A DNA stretch of 64,000 nucleotides from Azophilus sp965215035 (GTDB lineage: Bacteria; Pseudomonadota; Gammaproteobacteria; Pseudomonadales; Azotimanducaceae), in contig OZ244040.1 of NCBI GenBank assembly GCA_965215035.1, positions 1,922,001-1,986,000 on the forward strand. Reading direction: 5' to 3'. A program made the translations under genes and the position numbers. How positions within the stretch are numbered: position 1 is the stretch's first letter; each line of letters begins with the position of its first letter. Positions 8,221 to 15,704 of this stretch are shown one piece after another. Below the pieces are notes generated by a model. It had not been told where the DNA came from and did no database searches. It was given only the letters and a program-made list of their open reading frames with translations.

Positions 8221-9327
8221 ATGGAAACGCGAGCGGCAGTGGCCTTCGCCGCGGGTGAACCACTGGCTATAGAAAACGTGCAACTCGATGGCCCGCGTAG
8301 TGGCGAGGTGCTGGTGGAGATCAAGGCCACGGGCATTTGCCACACGGATGCCTACACCCTCTCGGGTGCCGACCCCGAGGGCCTGTTTCCCGCGGTCATG
8401 GGGCACGAGGGAGCGGGCGTCGTCCTGGAGGTGGGCGAGGGGGTCAGTTCCCTTGTGCCGGGCGACCACGTCATTCCGCTGTACACGCCGGAATGTCGGC
8501 AGTGCAAGTTCTGCCTGTCGGGAAAGACCAACCTGTGCGGCGCCATCCGCGCCACCCAGGGCCAGGGGCTTATGCCCGACGGCACCAGCCGGTTCTCGCT
8601 GCACGGCGAGACGCTCTACCATTACATGGGCACCTCTACCTTCTCGAACCACACGGTGTTGCCGGAAATCGCCCTGGCCAAGATTCGCCCGGATGCGCCC
8701 TTCGACAAGGTCTGTTACATCGGCTGCGGCGTGACCACGGGCTTAGGCGCGGTCATCAACACGGCTGCGGTTGAACCGGGCGCCAAAGTGGCGGTATTCG
8801 GCCTCGGTGGCATCGGCCTCAACGTCATTCAGGGTGCGCGGCTGGTGGGCGCGGACCGCATCATTGGCGTGGACCTCAACGCGGCCAAACGGCCGCTCGC
8901 CGAACAGTTCGGCATGACCGACTTCATCAACCCGCGGGATGTGGCTGATGTGGTCGAAGCGATCGTCGATCTCACGGATGGCGGTGTCGACTACTCGTTT
9001 GAATGCATCGGCAATGTCGAGGTCATGCGCCAGGCGCTGGAATGCTGCCACAAGGGCTGGGGCGAGAGCATCATCATCGGCGTGGCCGGCGCCGGCCAGG
9101 AAATCAGCACGCGGCCCTTCCAGCTCGTCACCGGCCGCGTATGGCGGGGCACGGCCTTCGGCGGCGCCAAGGGACGCACGGACGTGCCGCGCATCGTCGA
9201 CTGGTATATGGAGGGCAAGATCAATATCGACGACCTGATCACCCACACCATGCCGTTGCAGAAAATCAACAACGCCTTCGACCTGATGCATGCGGGGGAG
9301 AGCATCCGGTCGGTGGTTGTCTATTGA
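8221..9327 (+). CDS. frmA: S-(hydroxymethyl)glutathione dehydrogenase / class III alcohol dehydrogenase
   Basis: The 368-residue zinc-dependent MDR enzyme oxidises the glutathione-formaldehyde adduct (and long-chain alcohols or S-nitrosoglutathione) with NAD+. The catalytic zinc ligands are Cys40 (GICHTDAY) and the GHEGAG His62/Glu63. The structural zinc cysteines lie in CRQCKFCLSGKTNLC, and the Rossmann motif is GLGGIGLN. Sequence is close to class III enzymes throughout. The ATG at 8221 follows GGGAGAAG at good spacing; the open frame further upstream crosses a repeat and is not coding. No fghA or frmR homologue is adjacent. Confidence 0.93.
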   Translation: METRAAVAFAAGEPLAIENVQLDGPRSGEVLVEIKATGICHTDAYTLSGADPEGLFPAVMGHEGAGVVLEVGEGVSSLVPGDHVIPLYTPECRQCKFCLSGKTNLCGAIRATQGQGLMPDGTSRFSLHGETLYHYMGTSTFSNHTVLPEIALAKIRPDAPFDKVCYIGCGVTTGLGAVINTAAVEPGAKVAVFGLGGIGLNVIQGARLVGADRIIGVDLNAAKRPLAEQFGMTDFINPRDVADVVEAIVDLTDGGVDYSFECIGNVEVMRQALECCHKGWGESIIIGVAGAGQEISTRPFQLVTGRVWRGTAFGGAKGRTDVPRIVDWYMEGKINIDDLITHTMPLQKINNAFDLMHAGESIRSVVVY

Positions 9328-9341
9328 TTGCGGAAGGCGGC

Positions 9342-10817
9342 TCAGCCGGTCTGGGCCGGTGCGGTGGTTGCATCCGCCGGGTCGGCGATGCGTTCTATCT
9401 TGAAGCCGGTGAATCCGTAGGCCACCGACACGAGTGGATTCACCAGGTTGAAGAAGCAGAACGGCAGATACGCCAATGTGGGTACGCCGAGCGTGGCGGC
9501 CATGTAGGCGCCGCAGGTATTCCACGGCACCAGCGGCGAGGTGATGGTGCCCGCGTCCTCGAGCGCCCGCGCCAGGTTTTTCTCGTGCAGCCCGCGCTTG
9601 TTGTACTCGGCCTTGAACATGCGTCCGGGCAGCACGATGGCTATGTATTGATCCGCCGTCAGCACGTTCAGCCCCAGGGAGGTGCTCAGGGTGGTGGCGA
9701 TCAGGCTGCCGGTGTTGCGGCTCAGTTTCACCAGGCCCGTGACCAGAGCCCGGAGAATGCCGGCCTTGTCCATGGCGGAACCGAACGCCATGGCGGCGAG
9801 AATCAGCCATACGGTGGTGAGCATCGAACGCATGCCGCCACGGGAGAGAAGCGAATCGAGGGCGATATCCCCGGTGGTCGCGGCAAAGCCCTCGAACAGC
9901 ACCGTCCAGACGCCGCGAAACATCAGGAGCGCGCCGGATTCGCCGATGTCGCCCCCCATTGCGCGCACGGCTTGCGGCTGAAAAAAGACAGCGAGTACGA
10001 TGCCTGCCAGCACGCCGCTCATGATGGTGGCGACGGCCGGTACCTTACGGGCGGCTAGGAAGACGACCAGGGCGACCGGGGCGAGCAGCAGCGGGTTGAT
10101 GGCGAAGTTTGCATCGAGCAGCGCCATAGTGGGGGCCACGGCGCTCTGTGACTGCGCACGCGATTCGCCGATTCCGAGCACCGTGAATATGGCCAGTGCC
10201 ACCACCAGGCTCGGCACCGTCGTCCAGGTCATGTGGCGGATATGGGTGAAGATGTCGATGCCGGTGACGGCGGGTGCCAGGTTGGTGGTGTCGGAAAGCG
10301 GCGACATCTTGTCGCCGAAATAGGCGCCGCCGATGATCGCCCCGGCCGTGATCTCGACCGACAGGCCCATCCCGGCCGCTATGGCGATCAGGCCGACGCC
10401 AAGTGTGCCGGCCACCGTCCAGGAACTGCCGATGGATAGCGCGGTGATGGCGCAGAGCAGGCAGGCGGCGGCGTAGAAGAACGCGGGGTCGAGCAGCAGC
10501 ATCCCGTAGTAGATCATCGTGGGCACCGTGCCGCACAGCATCCAGGCACCGATCAGGCTACCTACGGAAAACAGGATGATGACGGCCGGCATGGCAGTGG
10601 AGATGCCGCCGACGATGGTTTCTTCGATGACTTGCCAGCTATGGCCGTTCTTGATGCCAATGCCGGTGGCGAGTGCCGCTCCGCAGACCAGGGCGATCTG
10701 ATTGGCACCGGCCGAAGAGTCGCTGCCATAGAGCACGACGGACATGCCGAGCAGGAAAACCGTGACGCCGATGCAGACGCACACATCGATGGCGGTCGCT
10801 GGCTTGATGTTGTTCAT
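9342..10817 (-). CDS. nhaC: Na+/H+ antiporter of the NhaC family
   Basis: This 491-residue integral membrane protein has about 11-12 hydrophobic segments. It carries NhaC-type features including GSSWTVAGTLG, GAYFGDKMSPLSDTTNLAPA with acidic residues inside the membrane region, and near the C-terminus LVPWNTCGAYMAATLG. It would exchange sodium for protons across the inner membrane; related members exchange organic ions, so the ion is inferred. It is convergent with the alcohol dehydrogenase gene, with only 14 bp between stops. Confidence 0.88.
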   Translation of the reverse strand: MNNIKPATAIDVCVCIGVTVFLLGMSVVLYGSDSSAGANQIALVCGAALATGIGIKNGHSWQVIEETIVGGISTAMPAVIILFSVGSLIGAWMLCGTVPTMIYYGMLLLDPAFFYAAACLLCAITALSIGSSWTVAGTLGVGLIAIAAGMGLSVEITAGAIIGGAYFGDKMSPLSDTTNLAPAVTGIDIFTHIRHMTWTTVPSLVVALAIFTVLGIGESRAQSQSAVAPTMALLDANFAINPLLLAPVALVVFLAARKVPAVATIMSGVLAGIVLAVFFQPQAVRAMGGDIGESGALLMFRGVWTVLFEGFAATTGDIALDSLLSRGGMRSMLTTVWLILAAMAFGSAMDKAGILRALVTGLVKLSRNTGSLIATTLSTSLGLNVLTADQYIAIVLPGRMFKAEYNKRGLHEKNLARALEDAGTITSPLVPWNTCGAYMAATLGVPTLAYLPFCFFNLVNPLVSVAYGFTGFKIERIADPADATTAPAQTG

Positions 10818-10853
10818 GGGCGGTCGGGGCGGAAGACTGGCAGACGGTGCGGC

Positions 10854-11366
10854 TTAGGTTCTTGGCGCCAATTCGAAGATCCAAAGTGCGTCCGTGGTCG
10901 CCGCCACCTCGGGTGCCGGCTGTTTGAGATACTTGCGGAACAACTCCGCGACCACGGGGGCGAGCACCGCTTCGTCCCTGATGCGCCGCAGATAGCGATC
11001 ATAGAGTACGTCGTCGATGCGAATGATCGCCCGGCCGTCCCGTTGCGCCTCGATGGGCCACTGCTTCCAGATTTTGCCCCAGGTGCTGTCCATGTAGCCG
11101 CAGGGAACGAAAACCCGTCCGTTGTGGTACAGCACCCAGGTTGTGCGCGACCTCGCGGGCGCTACGGTTTGCAGTTCGATGGTCTCCATCTCCTTAACGA
11201 AAGACCAGTCCGGTTCCGCGCCCCGATGCGGCTCGCCGCTCTTGAACGGCCCACCGGCGATTACCCCCAGGGGACCATCGGCGAAGCGGCCACCTACCAG
11301 AACGGCGGCAACAATCACCACGAGCGCCAATACCAGGCCACCCAGAATACGAAGCAAGAGTTTCAT
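10854..11366 (-). CDS. Hypothetical membrane-anchored protein
   Basis: This 170-residue protein starts MKLLLRILGG and has one N-terminal hydrophobic segment of about 20 residues, so it is probably anchored in the inner membrane with the rest in the periplasm. The body contains HNGRVFVPCGYMDSTWGKIWKQWP and a C-terminal charged helix. I do not recognise a named family. The ATG at 11366 gives a proper signal-anchor; the open frame extends upstream without hydrophobic character. It lies 36 bp upstream of nhaC on the same strand and may be cotranscribed with it. Confidence 0.7.
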   Translation of the reverse strand: MKLLLRILGGLVLALVVIVAAVLVGGRFADGPLGVIAGGPFKSGEPHRGAEPDWSFVKEMETIELQTVAPARSRTTWVLYHNGRVFVPCGYMDSTWGKIWKQWPIEAQRDGRAIIRIDDVLYDRYLRRIRDEAVLAPVVAELFRKYLKQPAPEVAATTDALWIFELAPRT

Positions 11367-11607
11367 AAAGCGCAGTCCCCGCAAGCCCGCAAGGGACTTT
11401 AATACGGCGTTGCAAGGTTGGCAACGAACTGAACCTAGACCCTGGTCGTTCCAGCGCTGACGCCGGGGGATTTTCGGCCCGGGTGGCACGACACTAGCGC
11501 GAAGCTAGGCATTCGATGGTCGCTGTACGGGCTCGTTCAGAGCTTGTGCTTTGGGCTGATATCTTAGGCTGCTATCATTCCATGATCATTCACGGTAGGG
11601 AGGCTGA

Positions 11608-12705
11608 GTGCGAAGGCTCATGGATCTAGAAGCGACTTTGCGGACCGCGGTTGGGAACCTCGGGTCGAATCGGCTCGAAAACGAGGCCCAAGTCAAACAA
11701 GCGGTGATTCTCCCTGTTCTGCGCGCGCTTGGATGGGACGATGCGGATCCAGTGTCGTTTCGGCCAGAATTCGCGGTAGAAGGTGGCTACGTTGACTATG
11801 CCTTGCTTGACCGTTTGAAACCGCGGATCTTTGTCGAGGCAAAGCGTATGGGGGCAATCAGCGCAGACGGCGAAAGCCAACTATTCCGATATGCAGCGAA
11901 TAAGGGTGTGCCTCTGCTAGTGCTGACAGACGGCAATGTCTGGGCGTTGTACCTCAGCATGGCAGAAGGTTCGCCGAGCGAGCGTCGGTTCTTTGAGGTC
12001 GAGCTGCAGCGCGGTGACATTTCAACCTGCGTGGAAGACTTTAACCGTTTTCTAAGCAAAAACCGCGTCATTGCCGGGAAAGCGCGCCAAGCAGCGGAGC
12101 AACGGCACGAACGGGTTCGAAGTCGTATGAGGGCGCGAGAAGGCCTCCAATCGGCGTGGCAAGCGTTGCTCGGCGCTCCCGATGACATGCTGGTCGAGAT
12201 ACTAGCCGAGCAGGTTGAGGCCGATTCTGGTAGCAAGCCGGACCTGAAAGACGTTGAATCCTTTTTGACTGGCTTGACGTCGTCTGCGAGCCCACGGCCA
12301 CCTACACCGCAGCCCGGGCCGAAGCTAGAGAAGCCAAAAAGAAAACCTCGTCAACCTGGGAGTGGTGGCAAGATTGTCGGGTTCAAGTTCCATGAAAGAC
12401 GAATTGACACGCGCAGTGCCATAGACACGTTGACGCAAGTCATACAAGAGCTGGACAGAAACGACTCGCGATTCATGCAGCGGCTTGCCGAACAAACAAG
12501 TGGCAAGCGGCGTAGGCTGGTAGCGCGGCAGCCTGGCGATCTGTATAGCTTGGCCTACCTTGGAGTTCGGTCGGTTGATCTGGGTAACGGCTGGTGGATG
12601 GCGACAAACTATGGCGTTGCCGCGATTCAGCAGCATATCAAGACCGCCTGCAAAGTCGCCGGGATTGAGTTTGGGCGGCAGTTGGTTCTCATCGTGGAAC
12701 ATTGA
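11608..12705 (+). CDS. Orphan protein with type I restriction HsdR-like N-terminal nuclease domain
   Basis: Residues 1-150 resemble the HSDR_N endonuclease domain found alone or in type I restriction subunits. They include KQAVILPVLRALGWDD, then VDYALL and PRIFVEAKRMG, which supply the D...ExK catalytic pattern, then LFRYAANKGVPLLVLTDGNVWALY. No helicase, methylase or specificity gene lies next to it. The C-terminal part (about 250-365) is unrecognised, with a low-complexity proline/lysine linker at about 225-250. The GTG at 11608 follows GGGAGG; an ATG at 11620 is an alternative. The stop codon lies inside the inverted repeat of a decayed IS, so the C-terminus may be truncated. Base composition looks less GC-biased than its neighbours. 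Confidence 0.75.
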   Translation: MRRLMDLEATLRTAVGNLGSNRLENEAQVKQAVILPVLRALGWDDADPVSFRPEFAVEGGYVDYALLDRLKPRIFVEAKRMGAISADGESQLFRYAANKGVPLLVLTDGNVWALYLSMAEGSPSERRFFEVELQRGDISTCVEDFNRFLSKNRVIAGKARQAAEQRHERVRSRMRAREGLQSAWQALLGAPDDMLVEILAEQVEADSGSKPDLKDVESFLTGLTSSASPRPPTPQPGPKLEKPKRKPRQPGSGGKIVGFKFHERRIDTRSAIDTLTQVIQELDRNDSRFMQRLAEQTSGKRRRLVARQPGDLYSLAYLGVRSVDLGNGWWMATNYGVAAIQQHIKTACKVAGIEFGRQLVLIVEH

Positions 12706-12902
12706 GGTGGCCCCACTTTTGGACAGTTGGCCAAGGTGTACTCCACTGTCGACTTTTACAACGCACCGGGGCCGCAACTTGGCGCTTGGTGGCTGCACGC
12801 CGCATGAAGCATACCGTGGTGCCCACCCGGTAGCGTGGAAGTTAGCCATGGCCGGACGGGGGGCTTCCGGCCATGACTGAAACGAACTAGGACCACCTCA
12901 AT
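12701..12902 (+). mobile_element. Internally deleted IS remnant with IS3-type transposase tail
   Basis: ATTGAGGTGG at 12701 is matched by CCACCTCAAT ending at 12902. Between them, VDFYN in one frame and HRGRNLALGGCTPHEAYRG in the next recall the C-terminus of IS3-family integrase domains (FYN...RPHQALGGRTPAEAYRG), so a frameshift and a large deletion are implied. The left end supplies the stop codon of the preceding gene. Confidence 0.55.
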
Positions 12903-12907
12903 CGGCA

Positions 12908-12989
12908 GTGCATCAGTTTGCATCCCGGCCCTGCTGAATCACCTGTGTGTCGTGCCCTTGTTCGATCCACAGATTCAAACTGATACACC
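12908..12989. repeat. ~81-bp palindromic repeat element, copy 2
   Basis: It begins GTGCATCAGTTTG and ends CAAACTGATACAC, and the body is nearly the same as the copy at 8059-8139. It lies directly after the IS remnant and upstream of a crotonase gene. Confidence 0.85.
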
Positions 12990-13079
12990 AGCTCAAGCAT
13001 ACTCGGGGTGCTTCGGCTTCGAGCATGTTATAACTATAGGGCGGCTTACGCCGCGTTCGGACAACGCCGGGAGGGCTGT

Positions 13080-13970
13080 ATGGAACCAAGCACCGATTTC
13101 GAACAGATTCGCTACGAGCAACCCGCCGACCGGGTGGCGCGCATCATGCTGGCGCGGGCGGATACGCGCAACGCCCAGGACAAGCAAATGCTCTACGAGA
13201 TCGACCGGGCGCTCAATCTGGCCATGCACGACGATGACATCCGCGTGGTTGTCATCGGTGCCGATGGCCCGCACTTCTCCTCTGGGCACCACATGCGCGA
13301 CCGCAGCCGAATCGGTGAGTTCACGCCGCCGATCATGGGCGTGGGCGGCTACGACCGGCCCGGCCAGGAAGGCCACATGGCCATGGAGCAGGAGATATTC
13401 ATCGGCTTCTGCTGGCGCTGGCGCAACATGCCGAAGCCGACCATAGCCCAGGTGCAGGGCAAGGCCATTGCCGGCGGCCTTATGCTGGTCTGGCCGTTCG
13501 ACCTCATCGTCGCCTCGGAAGATGCCCAGTTTTCCGACCCGGTGTTGGCGTTCGGCGTCAACGGCCACGAATACTTCGTGCATGCTTGGGAACTCGGCCA
13601 CCGCAAGGCCAAGGAGATGCTGTTCACCGGGGACGCTATCAGCGCCCAGGAAGGCAAGGAACTCGGTATGGTCAATCATGTCGTGCCTAGGCAGGAACTG
13701 GAGCACTTCACCCTCGACCTCGCCCGCCGGGTCGCGCGCCAGCCACCCTTCGGGTTGAAGCTGGCCAAGCTCGCCGTCAATCAGTCGCTCGATGCCCAGG
13801 GTATGTACAGCGCCATTCATTCGGCCTTCGGCCTGCACCACCTGGGCCACGCCAATTCGCGAATTCTGTACCAAATGGGGGTGGACCCGGCCGGCGAGAA
13901 GAAGATCAGGAAGGAGGCGCTTGAGCAGGTGCAGGCGGGCGAGAGGCAATTGGCCGAGGCGCGCAAGTAG
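13080..13970 (+). CDS. Enoyl-CoA hydratase/isomerase (crotonase) family protein
   Basis: This 296-residue crotonase-fold protein has oxyanion-hole segments PHFSSGHHMRD and QGKAIAGGLMLVWPFDLIVAS. It differs from classical hydratases in an extra loop rich in charged and aromatic residues (about 80-110: RSRIGEFTPPIMGVGGYDRPG) and in lacking a clear hydratase glutamate pair. It acts on some acyl-CoA; the reaction is not assignable. The ATG at 13080 follows GGGAGG with suitable spacing. Downstream are two thioredoxin-fold isomerase-like genes on the same strand, but a MITE of 263 bp separates them, so cotranscription is uncertain. Confidence 0.85.
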   Translation: MEPSTDFEQIRYEQPADRVARIMLARADTRNAQDKQMLYEIDRALNLAMHDDDIRVVVIGADGPHFSSGHHMRDRSRIGEFTPPIMGVGGYDRPGQEGHMAMEQEIFIGFCWRWRNMPKPTIAQVQGKAIAGGLMLVWPFDLIVASEDAQFSDPVLAFGVNGHEYFVHAWELGHRKAKEMLFTGDAISAQEGKELGMVNHVVPRQELEHFTLDLARRVARQPPFGLKLAKLAVNQSLDAQGMYSAIHSAFGLHHLGHANSRILYQMGVDPAGEKKIRKEALEQVQAGERQLAEARK

Positions 13971-14412
13971 CGGTGGCGGCCCAGGTACTTTCTTCGGGCA
14001 TGGGAACAGCCAGTACAGCACGAGCCCGGCGGGGAACCACAGGTGGGCGGCGCTGGTACTTTCTTCGGGCAGGGGAACCGCATGAGGCCGGTCGCCGGGG
14101 CGAAAACTGCTAGTGCTCCATCAAACTGATAATGACGTATCAGCGTGCCCACAAGCGTCCAGATGCGCGGCGGAGGCTCGCCGGCGTATCCGAGATACGT
14201 CAAGAGCCGACAACAAAGCAGATGGGCGCTTGTGGGCGCGCCCCGCGGGTGACAGCGGGAGCGCCCCGTGCGGCGTTACAGCCGCTTGAAGTAGGTCGCC
14301 TATGTCTGCGTGACCGCGCCTTGAACGGAACGCTCCCGCTGTCACTGATACGTCATTATCAGCTTGATGGAGCACCAGGATGGAAGCCTGCGACCGGTAG
14401 GAGGTAGTCACC
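13971..14412. other. Intergenic gap with paired direct repeats and a MITE
   Basis: GGTACTTTCTTCGGGCA occurs at 13984 and 14055, 71 bp apart, with related flanks. The MITE at 14113-14375 fills most of the rest. No gene was seen. Confidence 0.6.
14113..14375. mobile_element. 263-bp MITE-like element with 31-bp terminal inverted repeats
   Basis: The left end begins GTGCTCCATCAAACTGATAA (14113-14143) and the right end (14345-14375) is its reverse complement with one mismatch. The ends contain an inner palindrome CTGAT...ATCAG. Inside, CCCACAAGCG and CGCTTGTGGG form a second hairpin. No transposase is encoded. A second, partial copy lies at about 22283-22416. Confidence 0.85.
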
Positions 14413-15096
14413 GTGGAAGCCCCGCATCCCCTGCAGTCGGACTCGCCCCTGATCGTCTACATGGACTTCAAGAGTCCCTACGCCTACATGGCGTTGGAGC
14501 CCACCTATCGGCTTGAGGACGAACTGGGGATCGAGATCGACTGGCGGCCGCTGACGCTCGACATCCCGAGTTTTTTGGGCAGCGCCCGGGTTGATGGCAA
14601 GGGGACGGTGTTGGAAAGCCAACGCTCCCCGGAGCAATGGTCGACAGTCAAGTACGCCTATCGGGACAGCAAGCGCACGGCGCGCCACCGGGGCGTGATG
14701 CTCAAGGGCACGGTCAAGATCTGGGATTCATCCCTCGCCGGCATAGGCATCCTGTGGGCGAAAGCCCATGATCGGGCCACGCTCAAACGGTATTTCTTCA
14801 ACGTCTACCGGAAGTTCTGGCGGCGCGAGCTCGACATCGAGGACACGGCAGTTGTCGAGGCGATGTTGGCTGCGGCGGGCGGGCCCACCGCGGGATTTCG
14901 GGAGTATGCCTGTGGCGAGGGACGCACACTGCACGATTCCCTACAGCATAGCCTGCTTCCGGCCGGCCTGTTCGGGGTGCCGAGCTACGTTGTGGGCGGG
15001 CGGGTCTTCTTCGGTCGGGAGCACCTGCCGGCGGTGCGCTGGAGCTTGGACGGGTGTAACGGCCCAGCACCCGACGTGGCCTACGCAGTCTGGTGA
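14413..15096 (+). CDS. DsbA-family / 2-hydroxychromene-2-carboxylate isomerase-like protein
   Basis: This 227-residue thioredoxin-fold protein belongs to the kappa-class glutathione transferase group. The N-terminal VYMDFKSPYAYMALEP matches the DF.SPYAY signature with the Ser that activates glutathione in HCCA isomerases. The cis-proline loop is GVPSYVVGGRVFFGREHL. It probably catalyses a glutathione-dependent isomerisation in aromatic or other catabolism. GTG at 14413 follows GGAGG eight bases upstream. The stop overlaps the next gene's ATG by one base, so the two paralogues are translationally coupled. Confidence 0.85.
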   Translation: MEAPHPLQSDSPLIVYMDFKSPYAYMALEPTYRLEDELGIEIDWRPLTLDIPSFLGSARVDGKGTVLESQRSPEQWSTVKYAYRDSKRTARHRGVMLKGTVKIWDSSLAGIGILWAKAHDRATLKRYFFNVYRKFWRRELDIEDTAVVEAMLAAAGGPTAGFREYACGEGRTLHDSLQHSLLPAGLFGVPSYVVGGRVFFGREHLPAVRWSLDGCNGPAPDVAYAVW

Positions 15097-15704
15097 TGGA
15101 ACTCACCGTGTTCATCGATTTCGGCAGTGCCCAGGCCCGGCTGGCGCTGAACCCGACGCGACAACTGGCGGAGGAGGCGGGCATCGCTTTGGACTGGCGG
15201 CCGTTTTCGCGCAAGCCTAGGCCGCGCGGCGGCGGCGACTCGCAGTCCCGGGGTGCCAGACATGTGCGGGCACGCGCCGAGTATCGGCGCAGCGAAGAGG
15301 CTTTCTATGCCGAACAGCGGGGCATCCGTCTGGTCTATCCGGAGCGGGGGCGCGAGTGTTTCGCGGCGAATGCGGGGCTGGCGTGGCTGCGGCGTCAACA
15401 TGGTGCCTTGAGCAAGCCAGTCCGTGGCTATGTCGAGCGGGTGTTCGAGCAGGTGTGGAGCGGTGCGATGGACCCTTGCGACAAGGCTGCCCTGCACCAG
15501 GCCGTTGCCGCCTTGGGCGGTGAAACCAGGGGGCTCGACGCCTGGCTCGATGAGCACGCCGAGACGGCTCTGCGAGCCTACCGCCGCGAAGCCCTGGAAA
15601 AGGGTGCCGTGGGGGTTCCGGGCTATGTCCTCTATGGCGAGCCGTTTGTCGGCCGTGCGAACCTGCCGGTTATTCGCTGGTTGTTGGCGGAACATCGCGG
15701 ATAG
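15096..15704 (+). CDS. DsbA-family / HCCA isomerase-like protein, divergent paralogue
   Basis: This 202-residue homologue of the preceding gene has N-terminal VFIDFGSAQARLALNP, where the SPYAY motif is changed, so glutathione activation may differ or be lost. The C-terminal cis-Pro loop GVPGYVLYGEPFVGRANLP is intact. Starting at the ATG in TGATG couples it to its partner. The two could form a heterodimer; this is inference. Its 3' end overlaps the convergent AtuA-like gene by 35 bp. Confidence 0.8.
   Translation: MELTVFIDFGSAQARLALNPTRQLAEEAGIALDWRPFSRKPRPRGGGDSQSRGARHVRARAEYRRSEEAFYAEQRGIRLVYPERGRECFAANAGLAWLRRQHGALSKPVRGYVERVFEQVWSGAMDPCDKAALHQAVAALGGETRGLDAWLDEHAETALRAYRREALEKGAVGVPGYVLYGEPFVGRANLPVIRWLLAEHRG

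Noticed and set aside
7948..8652. N-terminal extension of the AAA ATPase frame
   Set aside because: It crosses a palindromic repeat and the start of the alcohol dehydrogenase gene; the conserved start motif begins at 7947.
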